DNA of 64,000 nucleotides from Panulirus ornatus (Eukaryota; Arthropoda; Malacostraca; Decapoda; Palinuridae). The position numbers and the translations under genes are program-made. The stretch covers positions 17,655,241 through 17,719,240 of the forward strand of contig NC_092279.1 of the NCBI RefSeq assembly GCF_036320965.1, in the 5' to 3' direction. This document shows positions 1 to 10,354 of the stretch, piece by piece (positions within the stretch are counted from its first letter, which is position 1; each line of letters opens with the position of its first letter). A model generated the notes under the pieces. That model was not told where the DNA came from and made no database searches. It saw only the letters and a program-made list of their open reading frames with translations.

Positions 1-80
1 GGGTACCATTTTGTTGACACTAGCATTTTGGTGGTTCATCTTCTTTTTACTTATGTTTTTTTCATATATGATAGATCTTT

Positions 81-121
<41 letters not shown>

Positions 122-417
122 TGCACCAAATACTATTGTTTGTAGAGCATCTTGACTTATCACACTCTTTCTGGTAGTGTGCCATATATTTTTACATATG
201 TACATTTATGTCAGTCATTCCATTACCATACCAGATCAAAGTGGTTACCTTCTACACTACCAGTACAGTAATCTGAGTAATTATAGTGCTATGAATAATA
301 TTACATATAATGCGGTGAGTCTATTTAGCATCACAGTAAATGTTAATGAATAGAAGATTCCATTATTTCTTATTATTAGTAGGTTTCCCAGATTTTAATT
401 TCTTAATACCTCTCTTT
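1..417. other. intronic or upstream sequence, no gene seen
   Basis: AT-rich sequence upstream of the first visible BRPF exon. It holds an imperfect (ATT)n microsatellite at about 80-121. No coding similarity was recognised on either strand. Confidence 0.6.
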
Positions 418-647
418 GTATCCCTGGGGATAGGGGAGAAAGAATATTGTCCACATATTCCCTGCTTGTCATAGATGGCGACAAAAAGGGGTGGGAATGG
501 ATGGCAGAAGATCCTCCCTTACTTTATTACTTTCCAAATAAGAGACAGAAAGGAGCCATGTGAGGATTTTTCCCTTAAGGCTCATTTATCTGTATTTGAT
601 GCTGTCTCCCTCCTGCGGTAAATAGCAAGCATGTATGATAAAGAATT
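418..647 (+). mobile_element. short LINE-derived element, old copy
   Basis: A diverged copy of the roughly 235-bp element seen about 14 times here. It starts with the CCCTGGGGATAGGGGAGAAA block and then has the region matching the LINE 5' leader (GGCGACAAAAAGGGG and a C/T-rich stretch). It ends with a decayed version of the GCTACCTCGCTAACGCGGG hairpin at about 600-625. It lies in an intron of the BRPF-like gene. Confidence 0.75.
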
Positions 648-1258
648 GTATGACCTCTTCTTGCTCTGTGTCTTTTGGTCAGCTGCTGAAGTTGTTCCTT
701 CTGCACCTCCCTGCTCTCTTGTTAAGAGAATTTGTTTGTGTTTTAGTCCTTTCTGCTAAACACCTGCTGATATTGCTATTTTTTTCACCTCCTTGCTCAC
801 TATTGTCGAAAGATTCTGTATATAATTTAGTTCTTTCTTTTAACTGAGCTGCCTTTAAGAAAAGACTTATCCAGTTCTTATTTGTTTTTTTAATGAATTT
901 ACATACTTTCCCCTGATTTTGTACCTCCAGAATCCTTTCCATTAAATTGAATTTTTTTTATACTCTGTGACTGTATTTCATAGATCCCAGTTTCCCTCAT
1001 AGCATCCTTGATTATCCTTGAATTGATTATTTAGTTCTATAACTCATCCTCTAGTTGTGTTAACTTCTGCTCTTGCTTTTTAACAATTCCCATGTTTCCA
1101 AAAACTTATTCTCAGTAGTTCCTCTTTCATCTGAACCTCTTATCTTTTCCTTGTGAATCTTTTTATGACTGACTGATTTTCATACATTTGTTTATTTGAG
1201 TCCATATTGGAGTGTAATCCATTATCATTAATGGTACTTATTTGTGTCTTTTCAACAG
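648..1258. other. intron of BRPF-like gene, nothing recognised
   Basis: T-rich sequence leading to the polypyrimidine tract and AG acceptor at 1257-1258. No repeat or coding similarity was recognised. Confidence 0.6.
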
Positions 1259-1370
1259 AACACCAAGACTGAAACCTTGTCTTTCCCGGAGAGCATCTCT
1301 ATTTTAGATCTGTCAGACAGTGGAACTCCACCAGCTAAAGATTCTTTCAAAATGTATCGACAAGGAGGAG
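1259..1370 (+). CDS. BRPF-like exon, pre-PWWP linker
   Basis: The acceptor is TTTTCAACAG and the donor GAG|GTGGGT. It encodes 37 codons plus one base, ending [10 protein letters not shown]. This single base joins AA of the next exon to give Glu. The protein between bromodomain and PWWP in this family has a similar DSF.xYR segment. Confidence 0.8.
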
Positions 1371-2978
1371 GTGGGTGTTAATTAATTGAGCATAATGAAA
1401 AGTATTGTAAATAAATTCAGAATGTATGTTGAGGAGGTAAATCATATATGTTTTTAGAGATTGGAACATGAAGACTTTGATTAATACTTAATAACAATGA
1501 ATGGGTTTCTTTAAGTGTAAAAATTTGAAATATTTATTGAGGCAAAGTGTGACTTTAATGGGATAGAGGATCTCATCATATAGATATATACATTACAAAT
1601 TACAAAAAAATGTTACTGGCATAAATATGGGTATTTATTGCAATATATTCACATTGCTTGAACTGCAAGTTTCTCATCACTATGTTTATTGGCATTAAGA
1701 GTAATGAAAGATTTTTTTTCCTTCCATGAAAGATTAAATGAAATAAACACAAACTAGTGTTCTGGGATTTATAGTACTGCATGTAAAATTTCATGGTACA
1801 AGTCTTTTGTGGTTTGCTTGAAAACATTTAAAGGATAAGAGGCCACTATGAACAGGGAAGGACTGTGGAATATAAATAACAATTTAAGACAACTAATGAA
1901 TGTGCACTGTGATAATGTTGGTACCTGAGCTCTACAGGCATATTCAGTTTTATTCTTTTGTGGAATAACCTATTTAGGAATTCTTTTTCTTGAAAGTGTG
2001 AAATTTGGATACAAACAGTCAACCTTTGTATAATGTGCATTTACACAATGCGTTTTTTGACATAATTGTAGTTTTTATGTAGTAACCCCTTTGTATGGTC
2101 CAGGCATTATTTTCATATTATGCACAGAGCTCTCCCATTCCCTTCCCAACCCCCATTTGTGATTTCTTTTTTCTATTTAGGATTTCTTTTTCTTGAAAGT
2201 GAGAAATTTGGATACAAACAGTCAACCTTTGTATAATGTGCATTTACACAATGCATTTTTTGACATAATTGTAGTTTTTATGTATTTTTATATGCACAGA
2301 GCTCTCCCATTCCCTTGCCAACCCCCATTTGTGACATTCATGAGAGGCAAATTCATACACAATGTATTTAAATTGCACAAGCAGTATAAAATGTAAATAT
2401 GATGTTTGTACAGTAGAATCTTGTTTCATCAGGTTTCCATGATGAAATTCAGTTCTTTCACATTAGTGGAGAACAGTAATAGTATAGGATTTATTGTACA
2501 AATACTGAATGTAAAAGAAAGGGAGACATATACAAGGAGTATGAAAGAAGGGTGACAGAAAGGTAAGATCAAAGTGCAGTAAATGTAGAGATGCAGTCAT
2601 GTGTGAATGGAATGTTTAAGAGGTTTTGAGAAAGACTGTTAAAGGTTGTATCATTAGTAGTTGAATGCAGGGTTGTGAGGTACAAGAATAAAAGCAAAAA
2701 TGCATGGTAGAATTATGAGATTAGAAATGCTGTGGAAGAGAAGAAAAAGGCACATGGTATATTGCTTGAAGGTTATGTACCACTGTCAGTTCAGCAAAGG
2801 AAGAGGCAAGAATATGAGATAATTAAGCAGAATGTTAGTAGGCTGGTAGAAGAAAGCAAAGAAAGAGTAGATGAAGTTCTCACACTCTTGAATGTTCAGG
2901 CCCTGGTAACTCATAATCTCTTTCACTCCAACCTTCCATCTCCTTTTCAGTGTCCCCTTCCCCCTTGTCCTTCCACTT

Positions 2979-3053
<75 letters not shown>

Positions 3054-4389
3054 TTTTAGTCAGTCTGTCTTTGCATATCTTCTCCATCTTTGGGTGGAAA
3101 AAAATAAGATTTGACTCCCAACTCCACTTACGTACATATCTTTATGCATGCACTTTTTCTTAAGCCAAGAATTCCTAGTTGCTATTCCTCCCGCATGACA
3201 ACATTTTCCCCACATATTTACACCAGGGACCTAAAGTCCCCAGTTTTATCCTTTATTGCCTCATCAACTGTCCTTGCATTGTAAAATATTTACAGATAAG
3301 TACAATAAAAAAAAGTTGCTTGAGGAATTATATAAAATGCTTTTCTGTGGATTCTTCCCTTGCATTTCTTGTTAAGTATAATTTTTACTTTCCCAGAAAT
3401 CCCAGCAGAAACAGATGAAGAGACCCACTCAGAATCAAACTCTAGCTTGACTGACACAGATGATGATACTGCATCTGAGACTGATACAGAGGGAGGAGGA
3501 AGTGGAAGTGACTCAAGTGTTGAGGAGTCCCAGAACTCTGGTCACACTGGGGACCAAATACCCCTGGAGCCTCTTGATTTGGTGTGGGCCAAGTGTCGTG
3601 GTTACCCATGGTATCCAGCACTGGTGAGCATATGCATGTTATAGTTTGCGTTTAATATTATGGAAATACTCTGGCATCAAAACACAGAACCAAAGGGTTT
3701 AAGTGCACTGATTACACATAAATGCCAAAGTATTTGTTTATAATTGTGTTTTGATACCATATGTAGTTCCTAAGTGATGTCATTTTTACATAAGAAATGG
3801 AAATATTATTTTGCCTTTTTTCTATGAAGTTTTGATATATGACACTCAAATTCGATGAACACAATATTGGATGGTGAAAAGTACTACTATTCCTTTAGAA
3901 GTATGAAAAATATAACAATTCACTATCAATAAACAGTATTAAAAATGTGACAAAACACCTTAAGAACTGGACAAGTGTATCACAAGAGCATAATTATAGC
4001 ATCACAGACAGGATATTTTCATGAAATAGTATAAAGCACTGTAAATTGTACAGCAAAATTTATTTATTTATTTATTATACTTGATTTCCGTTTCCTGCGT
4101 TAGCAAGGTAGTACCAGGAAACAGACGAAGAAAGACCCATCCACTCATATATATATATTTCTTTTTCTTTCATACTATTCGCCATTTCCCGCCTCAGCGA
4201 GGTAGCGTTAAGAACAGAGGACTGGGCCTCTGAGGAAACATCCTCACCCGGCCCCCTTCTCTGTACCTTCCTTTGGAAAACTAAAAAAAAAATGAGGGGG
4301 GAAGATTTCCAGCCCCCCACTCCCTTCCCTTTTAGTCGCCTTCTACGACACGCAGGGAATACGTGGGAAGTATTCTTTCTCCCCCATCC

Positions 4390-4457
<68 letters not shown>

Positions 4458-7400
4458 GTAGAGTCATAGGGTCAAGTCAATTGGGAGGTGAGTTTGAATG
4501 GAGAAAAACTGGAGGAAGTGAAGTATTTTAGATATCTGGGAGTGGATCTGGCAGCGGATGGAACCATGGAAGCGGAAGTGGATCATAGGGTGGGGGAGGG
4601 GGCGAAAATTCTGGGGGCCTTGAAGAATGTGTGGAAGTCGAGAACATTATCTCGGAAAGCAAAAATGGGTATGTTTGAAGGAATAGTGGTTCCAACAATG
4701 TTGTATGGTTGCGAGGCGTGGGCTATGGATAGAGTTGTGCGCAGGAGGATGGATGTGCTGGAAATGAGATGTTTGAGGACAATGTGTCGTGTGAGGTGGT
4801 TTGATCGAGTGAGTAACGTAAGGGTAAGAGAGATGTGTGGAAATTAAAAGAGCGTGGTTGAGAGAGCAGAAGAGGGTGTTTTGAAGTGGTTTGGGCACAT
4901 GGAGAGAATGAGTGAGGAAAGATTGACCAAGAGGATATATGTGTCGGAGGTGGAGGGAACGAGGAGAAGAGGGAGACCAAATTGGAGGTGGAAGGATGGA
5001 GTGAAAAAGATTTTGTGTGATCGGGGCCTGAACATGCAGGAGGGTGAAAGGAGGGCAAGGAATAGAGTGAATTGGAGCGATGTGGTATACTGGGGTTGAC
5101 GTGCTGTCAGTGGATTGAATCAAAGCATGTGAAGCGTCTGGGGTAAACCATGGAAAGCTGTGTAGGTATGTATATTTGCGTGTGTGGACGTATGTATATA
5201 CATGTGTATGGGGGGGGGGTTGGGCCATTTCTTTCGTCTGTTTCCTTGCGCTACCTCGCAAACGCGGGAGACAGCGACAAAGTATAATAAAAATATAATG
5301 TATATGTAGAGATACATACATACATACATATACATATTTATTTCATTTTTATTTATTTTGCTTTGTCGCTGTCTCCTGTGTTAACTTATGCAGCTCATTT
5401 TTTGTTATTAAATTTTCCTGCGGTGAGGACTATGCACTAGCCCTGCCTTCTGGCAAAATGGTAGATAGAAGTGCAGATGACCCCCGACTTTTGGTGGTTT
5501 GACTTATGATTTTTCAACTTTATTATAAAATAGGCATTGTGTTAGATGATTTTGTCCAACTGTAGACTAATATAAGTGTTCTGAGAATGTTTAAGGTAGG
5601 CTAGGCTAAGCTGTGATGTTCAGTAGGTTAGATGTACAGTAGGTAAGAACATTAAGATAGGAGCATTAGGTTGAAACATTAGGTAAAAGTAGTAGATAGG
5701 ACCATGAGATAGAAGTAGTTATTAGGAACATTAGGTTGAAACCTCTGCAAACACTATGCTAGACTTTCCCTCTGCCAGTGGCATGTTAAGGGTGAGGCAC
5801 TAAAGGCTAAGAAGTGACATTGGACTTTTTTAGTTATGGAGACTGTTGCCATGGCCACCCCTTTGAGGGAGTTCCAGTTGCAACTCATTAGAGATATAGA
5901 CAGATAGAAGTTGTGACATGTAGAAATGAGTAGATATTATTGATTTTTTTTATACATGTTCATATTTCCTGCGTGAGTGTATACTGACTGAACAGATGAC
6001 TAAGCCTTAGAGGTTAAAGATCATCATTTGTCTCTTTCCTCTGTTCTTTCTTTTTAAAAGTAATAGACTAGGGGAAGATTTCTTGCCCCCCCACACTCAT
6101 CTTCTGTGACATGTAGGAGATACGTGGGTAACATTGTTTCATCACAATCCCAGGGATGAAATAATATTGATGATAAACCTTAATCATACTTAATTGCGAC
6201 AAAAACACCTCCAAAAAATACCACACATGCCAGACAGTACTCCTGGCATACCTTATGTACCTTTGATGGAACAGCATACGTTAAAGCACACATAAACAAT
6301 GTTTCACCATGTTGTTCCTAATATTATCTTTTTTAGAAACATTCTTTTTTTTACTTCGTACGCGTTCGCCATTTCCTGCATTAGCAAGGTAGTCAAAGGA
6401 ACAGATGAAGAAAAGCCACATAAGCTCACACCCTTTCTCTAGCTGTCATGTGTTATGCTCTAAAACATGTCAGGCCCAGCATATGCCATGGTTCAGTCCT
6501 GAATAACACATTGCTCCAATTCATACCTTTCACCCTCCAGCATCTTCAGGCCCAAAGATTTCAAAGTCTTTTTCACTCCATCCTTCCATGTCCAATTTGA
6601 TATCTCTCTCCCCCCACCCCCCTTTTTTTTTTCTTTGATCCCTTTGCTTCTAATGTGTCAGCCTCTCTTTACTCATTCTATGCTTGCATCTAAACCATAT
6701 CAGCTCACCCTCTTCAGCTCTCTCAACCACACTCTACAGGTCTGTCTTACCCTTTTGTTACTTACTCCATCAACCATCCTCATACCACATATTGTCCTCA
6801 TACATTTCATTTCCAGCATATCCACCCTCTTCCATACATTTTCATCTTTAAGCCCATGCCTGAAATCCATACAGAATCGTTGGGATTACTGTATCTATAA
6901 ACATACCCATTTTCTGCCTTCCATATAGTGACCTCTCTTTCCACAGATTTCTCGGTGTTCCCAGAACCTTCACCCTCTCACCCATCCTATGACTCGTCTC
7001 CACTTCCACAGTTCCATTCGCTGCCATGTCCACTCCCAGGTATCTAAAACACTTCACTTCCTCCAATTTTTCTCCATTCAAACTCAGACTTCAACTAACC
7101 TATCTTTTGCATTGGTAAACCTAATAACTTTGCTCTTATTCACATTTACTCTCAACTCTTCTTTCACACACATTCCCAAACTCAGACACCAACTGCTCTT
7201 TCTCACTCAAATTTGCCGCCTGTACAGTGTCATCAGCAGACATCTGTCTCACTTCCCAGACCCCCCACAGACTGCATTCCTGCCCCTCTTTCCTGAACCC
7301 TTGCATTTACCTCCCTCTTTGACCCATTCTTCAAGAAATTGAACAGCAGTGGTGACATAACAGACTCATATCCATCTGTCACCATTTCTCTACTTACACA

Positions 7401-9103
7401 CATGATTACTCTCTTGATAAAACCTTCTCACTGCTTTTACTAGCTTTCCTCCTACAACATATATTTTTATACCTTCTGCAAAGCATCTTGCCCCAACCCT
7501 GTCATATGCTTTCTCCAGATCCATAAATGCCAAATACAGATCTTGTTTCTCTAAGTATTATTCCCACACACTTCAAAGCAAACACCTGATCCACACATCC
7601 TCTTCCATTCCTGAAACTACATTATCCCTCCCCAGTCTGATGCTCTTTACCTGCCACTCTTCTTTTTGAAATTATATGTATGTTATTGTTAATATTAATG
7701 ACAGACTTATGGAGATATTTATTTAGAATATTTGAGAATACCCCACACAGAGAGTGTACTGTGGATATTAGGACATGCCATAGTCAAAGGGTGAATGAAC
7801 ACAAAATATGTTTACGAGTAAGTTATAAGAAATTTCAAGTTTATATATGCATGTATGGGCATTTATGTATATATATGTGTGTATGTGGGTGGTTGGGCCA
7901 TTCTTCGTCTGCTTCCTTGCGCCACCTCTGACATGGGAAACAGTGATTAAGTATATATATATATTATCTCCAGTGATAGGGGAGAAAGAATACTGCCACT
8001 TTTTCCATGTGCTGTAGAAGGTGACTGAAGTGTGCCAGGTCATAATTATTGGAATTGACACGAGAGAGTATAGCTCCAAAGCAAAGAGGTGTAGGATTTG
8101 AAACAGTTATCAAAAGAGCCCACCCCTAAGTTGCTAGGGGGGACACACAGTAATCATGTGATGCAGCAGCTTGCAAAGTTTAAGGGTTTTTGTCTGTTTT
8201 GAGATAAGACCATGATGTCCTTTTTAAATCTTGCAGATTATAAATCCCAAGATGCCGAAGACTGGATACTTCCATAATGGTGTGCCCATTCCTGTCCCTC
8301 CTGATGAGGTACTGGCTTTGGCTAACAATTACCCATCACCAATGTATCTAGTTCTCTTCTTTGATAATAAACGAACTTGGTGAGTAACTAGTTAGCTACA
8401 CAGCCTTCCTGTTTAATTCTGTCTCAAATAATTTCCCCTTGCTTTGTTAGTACATCTCATCTCACATGATGATCCCACCTCCTTGTTCACATTTTTGCTA
8501 AGGCAAAAATGAAGTGCTTCACATTAACTAAGAATCTGTATGGAAGCTTTTTTCAGCTTGATTATTGATACTAATATGTAGCTGTGTATAACTAACTGGA
8601 AAGGGCTGTGGAATAAAATCCTGTGCTTTCAGGTACAGGAAAAAGCAAATTGGATACATGTATTGATAGAGGAGAAAGGCAGTGAACCTAATTGTAATTT
8701 ATTTTTCATAGAATTTTTAATAACCTTGGTAATTCTGAGTTCTTAAGTATATTAGTCAACAGAAAATGTTATATATTTTAATAGGCAAATTTATATTTAA
8801 ATTTTCAACAGATATATTAAAATTGTATTTGAAATGACACTTGAAAAAGTGGAAATAGGTTACAGCTGAAATGAAGCATTTTAAATAAAATTATCACATT
8901 TCAGGCAGTGGTTACCACGTTTCAAATTGGAACCATTGGGTGTGGATTCTGCTTTGGATAAAGCTAAGCTGGTGGAGTCTAGAAAGCCAGCTGAGAGAAA
9001 GGCAGTGAAGAAAGCATACGAAAAAGCAATCTTGCACCGGTGCAGGGTCACTGGAGAGAACACTGGACTAAGTGGAGAATCTGAAAATGAAGAAGCCAGT
9101 TGA
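1259..9103 (+). CDS. BRPF/peregrin-type protein, C-terminal part with PWWP domain (partial gene)
   Basis: Four spliced exons are visible: 1259-1370, 3397-3623, 8237-8379 and 8905-9103. Their phases join exactly and encode about 226 residues ending at TGA 9101-9103. The order is a linker ending near [11 protein letters not shown], a Ser/Asp/Glu-rich stretch, then a PWWP domain from about [20 protein letters not shown] through [12 protein letters not shown], and a basic helix (about [16 protein letters not shown]). BRPF proteins scaffold MOZ/MORF and HBO1 acetyltransferases in the nucleus, and their PWWP domain reads methylated H3K36. The PHD fingers and bromodomain expected upstream lie outside the window. 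The match to BRPF1/BRD1/BRPF3 (Drosophila Br140) PWWP is strong, but I cannot tell which paralogue. The introns have gathered LINE debris. Confidence 0.88.
1970..2335. repeat. two-copy direct tandem duplication
   Basis: The block starting CTATTTAGGA at 1970 recurs at 2173, and both continue through TTGTATAATGTGCATTTACA to the ACCCCCATTTGTGA segment. The second copy lacks about 40 bp present in the first. High identity suggests a fairly recent local duplication. Confidence 0.9.
2690..2887 (+). pseudogene. LINE fragment, segment between endonuclease and RT
   Basis: The translation [14 protein letters not shown] followed by a charged coiled segment (QQRKRQEYE) resembles the EVRLLVKEKREAYEQFLQ and RYKRKRQEVK region of the longer LINE copy at 20120-20240. 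It is diverged and truncated at both ends. Confidence 0.6.
2888..2981 (-). pseudogene. LINE ORF 3' fragment
   Basis: The plus-strand text GTTCAGGCCCTGGTAACTCA and the following CACTCCAACCTTCCATCTCC match the reversed 3' coding region of the dominant LINE (for example 17646-17700). It is cut off by the adjoining (TA)n tract. Confidence 0.65.
2982..3051. repeat. (TA)n microsatellite
   Basis: Uninterrupted TA dinucleotides directly abutting a truncated LINE fragment. Confidence 0.98.
3397..3623 (+). CDS. BRPF-like exon, acidic stretch and start of PWWP
   Basis: The acceptor is TTTACTTTCCCAG and the donor CTG|GTGAGC. It encodes a Ser/Thr/Asp/Glu-rich stretch ([16 protein letters not shown]) followed by [20 protein letters not shown], the signature start of a BRPF PWWP barrel including the aromatic positions of YPWYP. 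It ends in phase 0. Confidence 0.92.
4063..4157 (-). mobile_element. LINE 3' tail hairpin fragment
   Basis: It reads in reverse as the common tail: TTTCCTGCGTTAGCAAGGTA is the reverse of the TACCTCGCTAACGCGGGAAA core. It is followed by ACAGACGAAG and a short (TA)n run. Confidence 0.75.
4158..4391 (-). mobile_element. short LINE-derived element
   Basis: A nearly full copy in reverse orientation. The tail hairpin (ATTTCCCGCCTCAGCGAGGT) comes first, then AGAACAGAGGACTGGGCCTC, the C/T-rich core, TTTTAGTCGCCTTCTACGAC, and ATACGTGGGAAGTATTCTTT to the end. (TA)n borders both sides. Confidence 0.9.
4392..4451. repeat. (TA)n microsatellite
   Basis: TA dinucleotides lying between the 5' end of a short element and the 5'-truncated end of a LINE copy. 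Confidence 0.98.
4462..5290 (+). pseudogene. LINE copy, 3' coding part and 3' tail
   Basis: It encodes the region after the RT active site: [20 protein letters not shown], then [33 protein letters not shown], and [15 protein letters not shown] stop at 4845-4847 (GGAAATTAA where other copies have GGAAATAAA) breaks the frame. The 3' leader ends in the CGCTACCTCGCAAACGCGGG hairpin and an A/T tail at 5280-5290. It is 5'-truncated next to (TA)n. Confidence 0.92.
5345..5395 (-). mobile_element. LINE 3' tail scrap
   Basis: TTTGTCGCTGTCTCCTGTGT is the reverse of the LINE tail. It decays into unrelated sequence. Confidence 0.6.
5396..5944. other. intronic sequence, low-complexity degenerate tandem motif
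   Basis: At 5600-5750 the sequence repeats variants of ACATTAGGTTGAAACATTAG and AAGTAGTAGATAGGA, a short degenerate tandem array. No coding content was recognised. Confidence 0.5.
5945..6165 (-). mobile_element. short LINE-derived element, old copy
   Basis: A reverse-oriented, decayed copy: TTTCCTGCGTGAGTG, then CTAAGCCTTAGAGG, GATTTCTTGCC with a C-run, GATACGTGGG and CCCAGGGATGA occur in the expected order. Confidence 0.65.
6340..7665 (-). pseudogene. old LINE copy, RT domain to 3' end
   Basis: Read on the minus strand it runs from the RT region (a segment like the DQVFALKNV to [11 protein letters not shown] block) through the palm, then [17 protein letters not shown] and CIRTILYG-like text, into the 3' leader and tail hairpin at about 6360-6400. 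Many frameshifts separate short open segments such as 6848-7081. It is more diverged than the copies at 17-22 kb, so it is an older insertion. Confidence 0.85.
7845..7962 (+). mobile_element. LINE 3' tail fragment
   Basis: GTGGGTGGTTGGGCCATTCT, then CGTCTGCTTCCTTGCGCCAC and GGGAAACAGTGATTAAGTAT, followed by a short (TA)n run: the usual LINE 3' end without coding sequence. Confidence 0.8.
7963..8035 (+). mobile_element. short LINE-derived element, 5' part only
   Basis: GTGATAGGGGAGAAAGAATA and GCTGTAGAAGGTGACT match the first third of the short element. The copy then stops. Confidence 0.7.
8237..8379 (+). CDS. BRPF-like exon, centre of PWWP domain
   Basis: The acceptor is AATCTTGCAG and the donor TTG|GTGAGT. 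It encodes [20 protein letters not shown] and ends [11 protein letters not shown], with Trp split across the junction. This is the most conserved stretch of BRPF PWWP domains. Confidence 0.93.
8905..9103 (+). CDS. BRPF-like terminal exon
   Basis: The acceptor is CACATTTCAG. The first base completes the split Trp, giving [15 protein letters not shown], then a basic helix and a Ser/Glu-rich C-terminus ending SENEEAS and TGA at 9101-9103. Human BRPF1 also ends shortly after this helix, so the protein end is complete. Confidence 0.92.
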
Positions 9104-9525
9104 AAGTTGGATAGTGATAAGTGTTTAGACATGACACTGGAAACATAAGGCTCTTTAAAGGCTGTTTAATCACTTGTGATTTGAGATCTTTGTCATATTA
9201 ATATGGTGCAAAAATCCATTTGGAGTGCTTAATTGGAGGAAAAAAGTTGTTTTTATTAGGGTAAATAAGTGGTCTTTTTTTATGGTGCTCAGGGTTAACA
9301 AAAGATACATCAGTATTGTGTACTTGGATAAAGAACCTATATATGTCTACATTATATTACTATACATGACTCCATGACCAGGCAAAATGATGGACTCCTT
9401 TGGAGCAAAAGTTCCTCAACGAAACTACTACTTTTCATGACAGTGATACAGCCTTGCAAATGGTGTACTTTTCATTCACTCATGGTGTAACCACATGAAA
9501 GCAGAGTTCAGTAACACACATTTCA
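9104..9525 (+). other. probable 3' UTR of BRPF-like gene
   Basis: Single-copy AT-rich sequence directly after the stop codon. No AATAAA was found before the LINE insertion at 9526, so the polyadenylation site is not placed. An AATAAA occurs at 10488-10493, beyond the inserted repeats. Confidence 0.45.
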
Positions 9526-9989
9526 TATATGTTTAACATTTCCCAGATTAGTAAGGTAGTGTTAGGATCAGAGAAAGAAAAGGCCTCATTTGCTTACAAC
9601 CATTCTTTAACTATTTTGAATAATGCACCAAAACCACAGCTCCCTATCAACAACCAGACCCCACAGACATTTCCATGGTTTCTCCTGGCTCCCTCATTTG
9701 CCCTGGTTCAGTCCATTTACAGCATGTCACTCCAGTTCACTCTATCCCATGCATGCCTTTCACTCTCATGCATCTTCAGGATTCGAGCACTCGGAATCAT
9801 TTTACTCCATCCTTTCATCTCCAATTGGTTTCCCCCCTTCTGACACATACATCATATTTGTCAGCCTCTTCTCCCTCATTCTATCCACATGTACAGATCA
9901 TTTCAACATATCCTCTTCAACTCTCTCATGCATATTCTTCTTAACATATCTCTTACCCAATCAACCTTCCTCACACCACAGATTGTCCT

Positions 9990-9992
<3 letters not shown>
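9526..9992 (-). pseudogene. LINE 3' fragment
   Basis: In reverse it carries the LINE 3' leader (ACCACAGCTCCCT, CCATGGTTTCTCC), the VNW/VVY-equivalent end of the ORF and the GHMER region, and stops at about the RCLRT codons. It is diverged, and (TA)n follows at its truncated 5' end. Confidence 0.85.

Positions 9993-10044
<52 letters not shown>
9993..10044. repeat. (TA)n microsatellite
   Basis: A TA run between a truncated LINE and a large palindrome. Confidence 0.97.
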
Positions 10045-10046
<2 letters not shown>

Positions 10047-10354
10047 CTATGAGTCCACAGGGAAAATGAAACACGATAAGTTCCCAATTGCACTTTTGTG
10101 TAATAATCACATCATCAGGGGAGACATGAGAGAAATATAAGTCAGTTGATATACATCGAAGAGACGAAGCTAGGACGCCATTTGGTAAACATGCGATTGT
10201 CCAAGACATGCTCATGTTTACCAAATGGCTTCGTCTCTTCGATGTATATCAAGTGACATATTTCTCTCGTGTCTCCCCTGATGATGTGATTATTACACGA
10301 AAGTGCACTAGGGAACTTATCGTGTTTCATTTTCCCCGTGGACTCGTAGGAATA
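10042..10354. repeat. 313-bp imperfect palindrome (inverted repeat element)
   Basis: The left arm 10042-10193 (starting TATTCCTATGAGTCCACAGG) and the right arm 10213-10354 (ending CGTAGGAATA) are reverse complements with few mismatches. The right arm lacks an 8-bp TAGGACGC-type segment. The unpaired centre is about 19 bp, at 10194-10212. A further copy in the right-arm orientation lies at 14225-14345, so this is a dispersed family, perhaps the ends of a larger element. It has no coding capacity, and the superfamily is not recognised with confidence. Confidence 0.9.

Larger units (their letters stand above)
1371..3396 (+). other. BRPF-like intron with tandem duplication and LINE scraps
   Basis: The intron holds a 203-bp-period duplication (1970-2335), a LINE fragment on each strand (2690-2981) and a (TA)n tract (2982-3051). 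The remaining sequence shows nothing recognisable. Confidence 0.7.
3624..8236 (+). other. BRPF-like intron filled with retroelement debris
   Basis: A 4.6-kb intron containing short elements, two LINE copies in opposite orientation and one (TA)n tract, listed separately. The stretches 3624-4060 and 5396-5944 have no recognised content. Confidence 0.75.
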
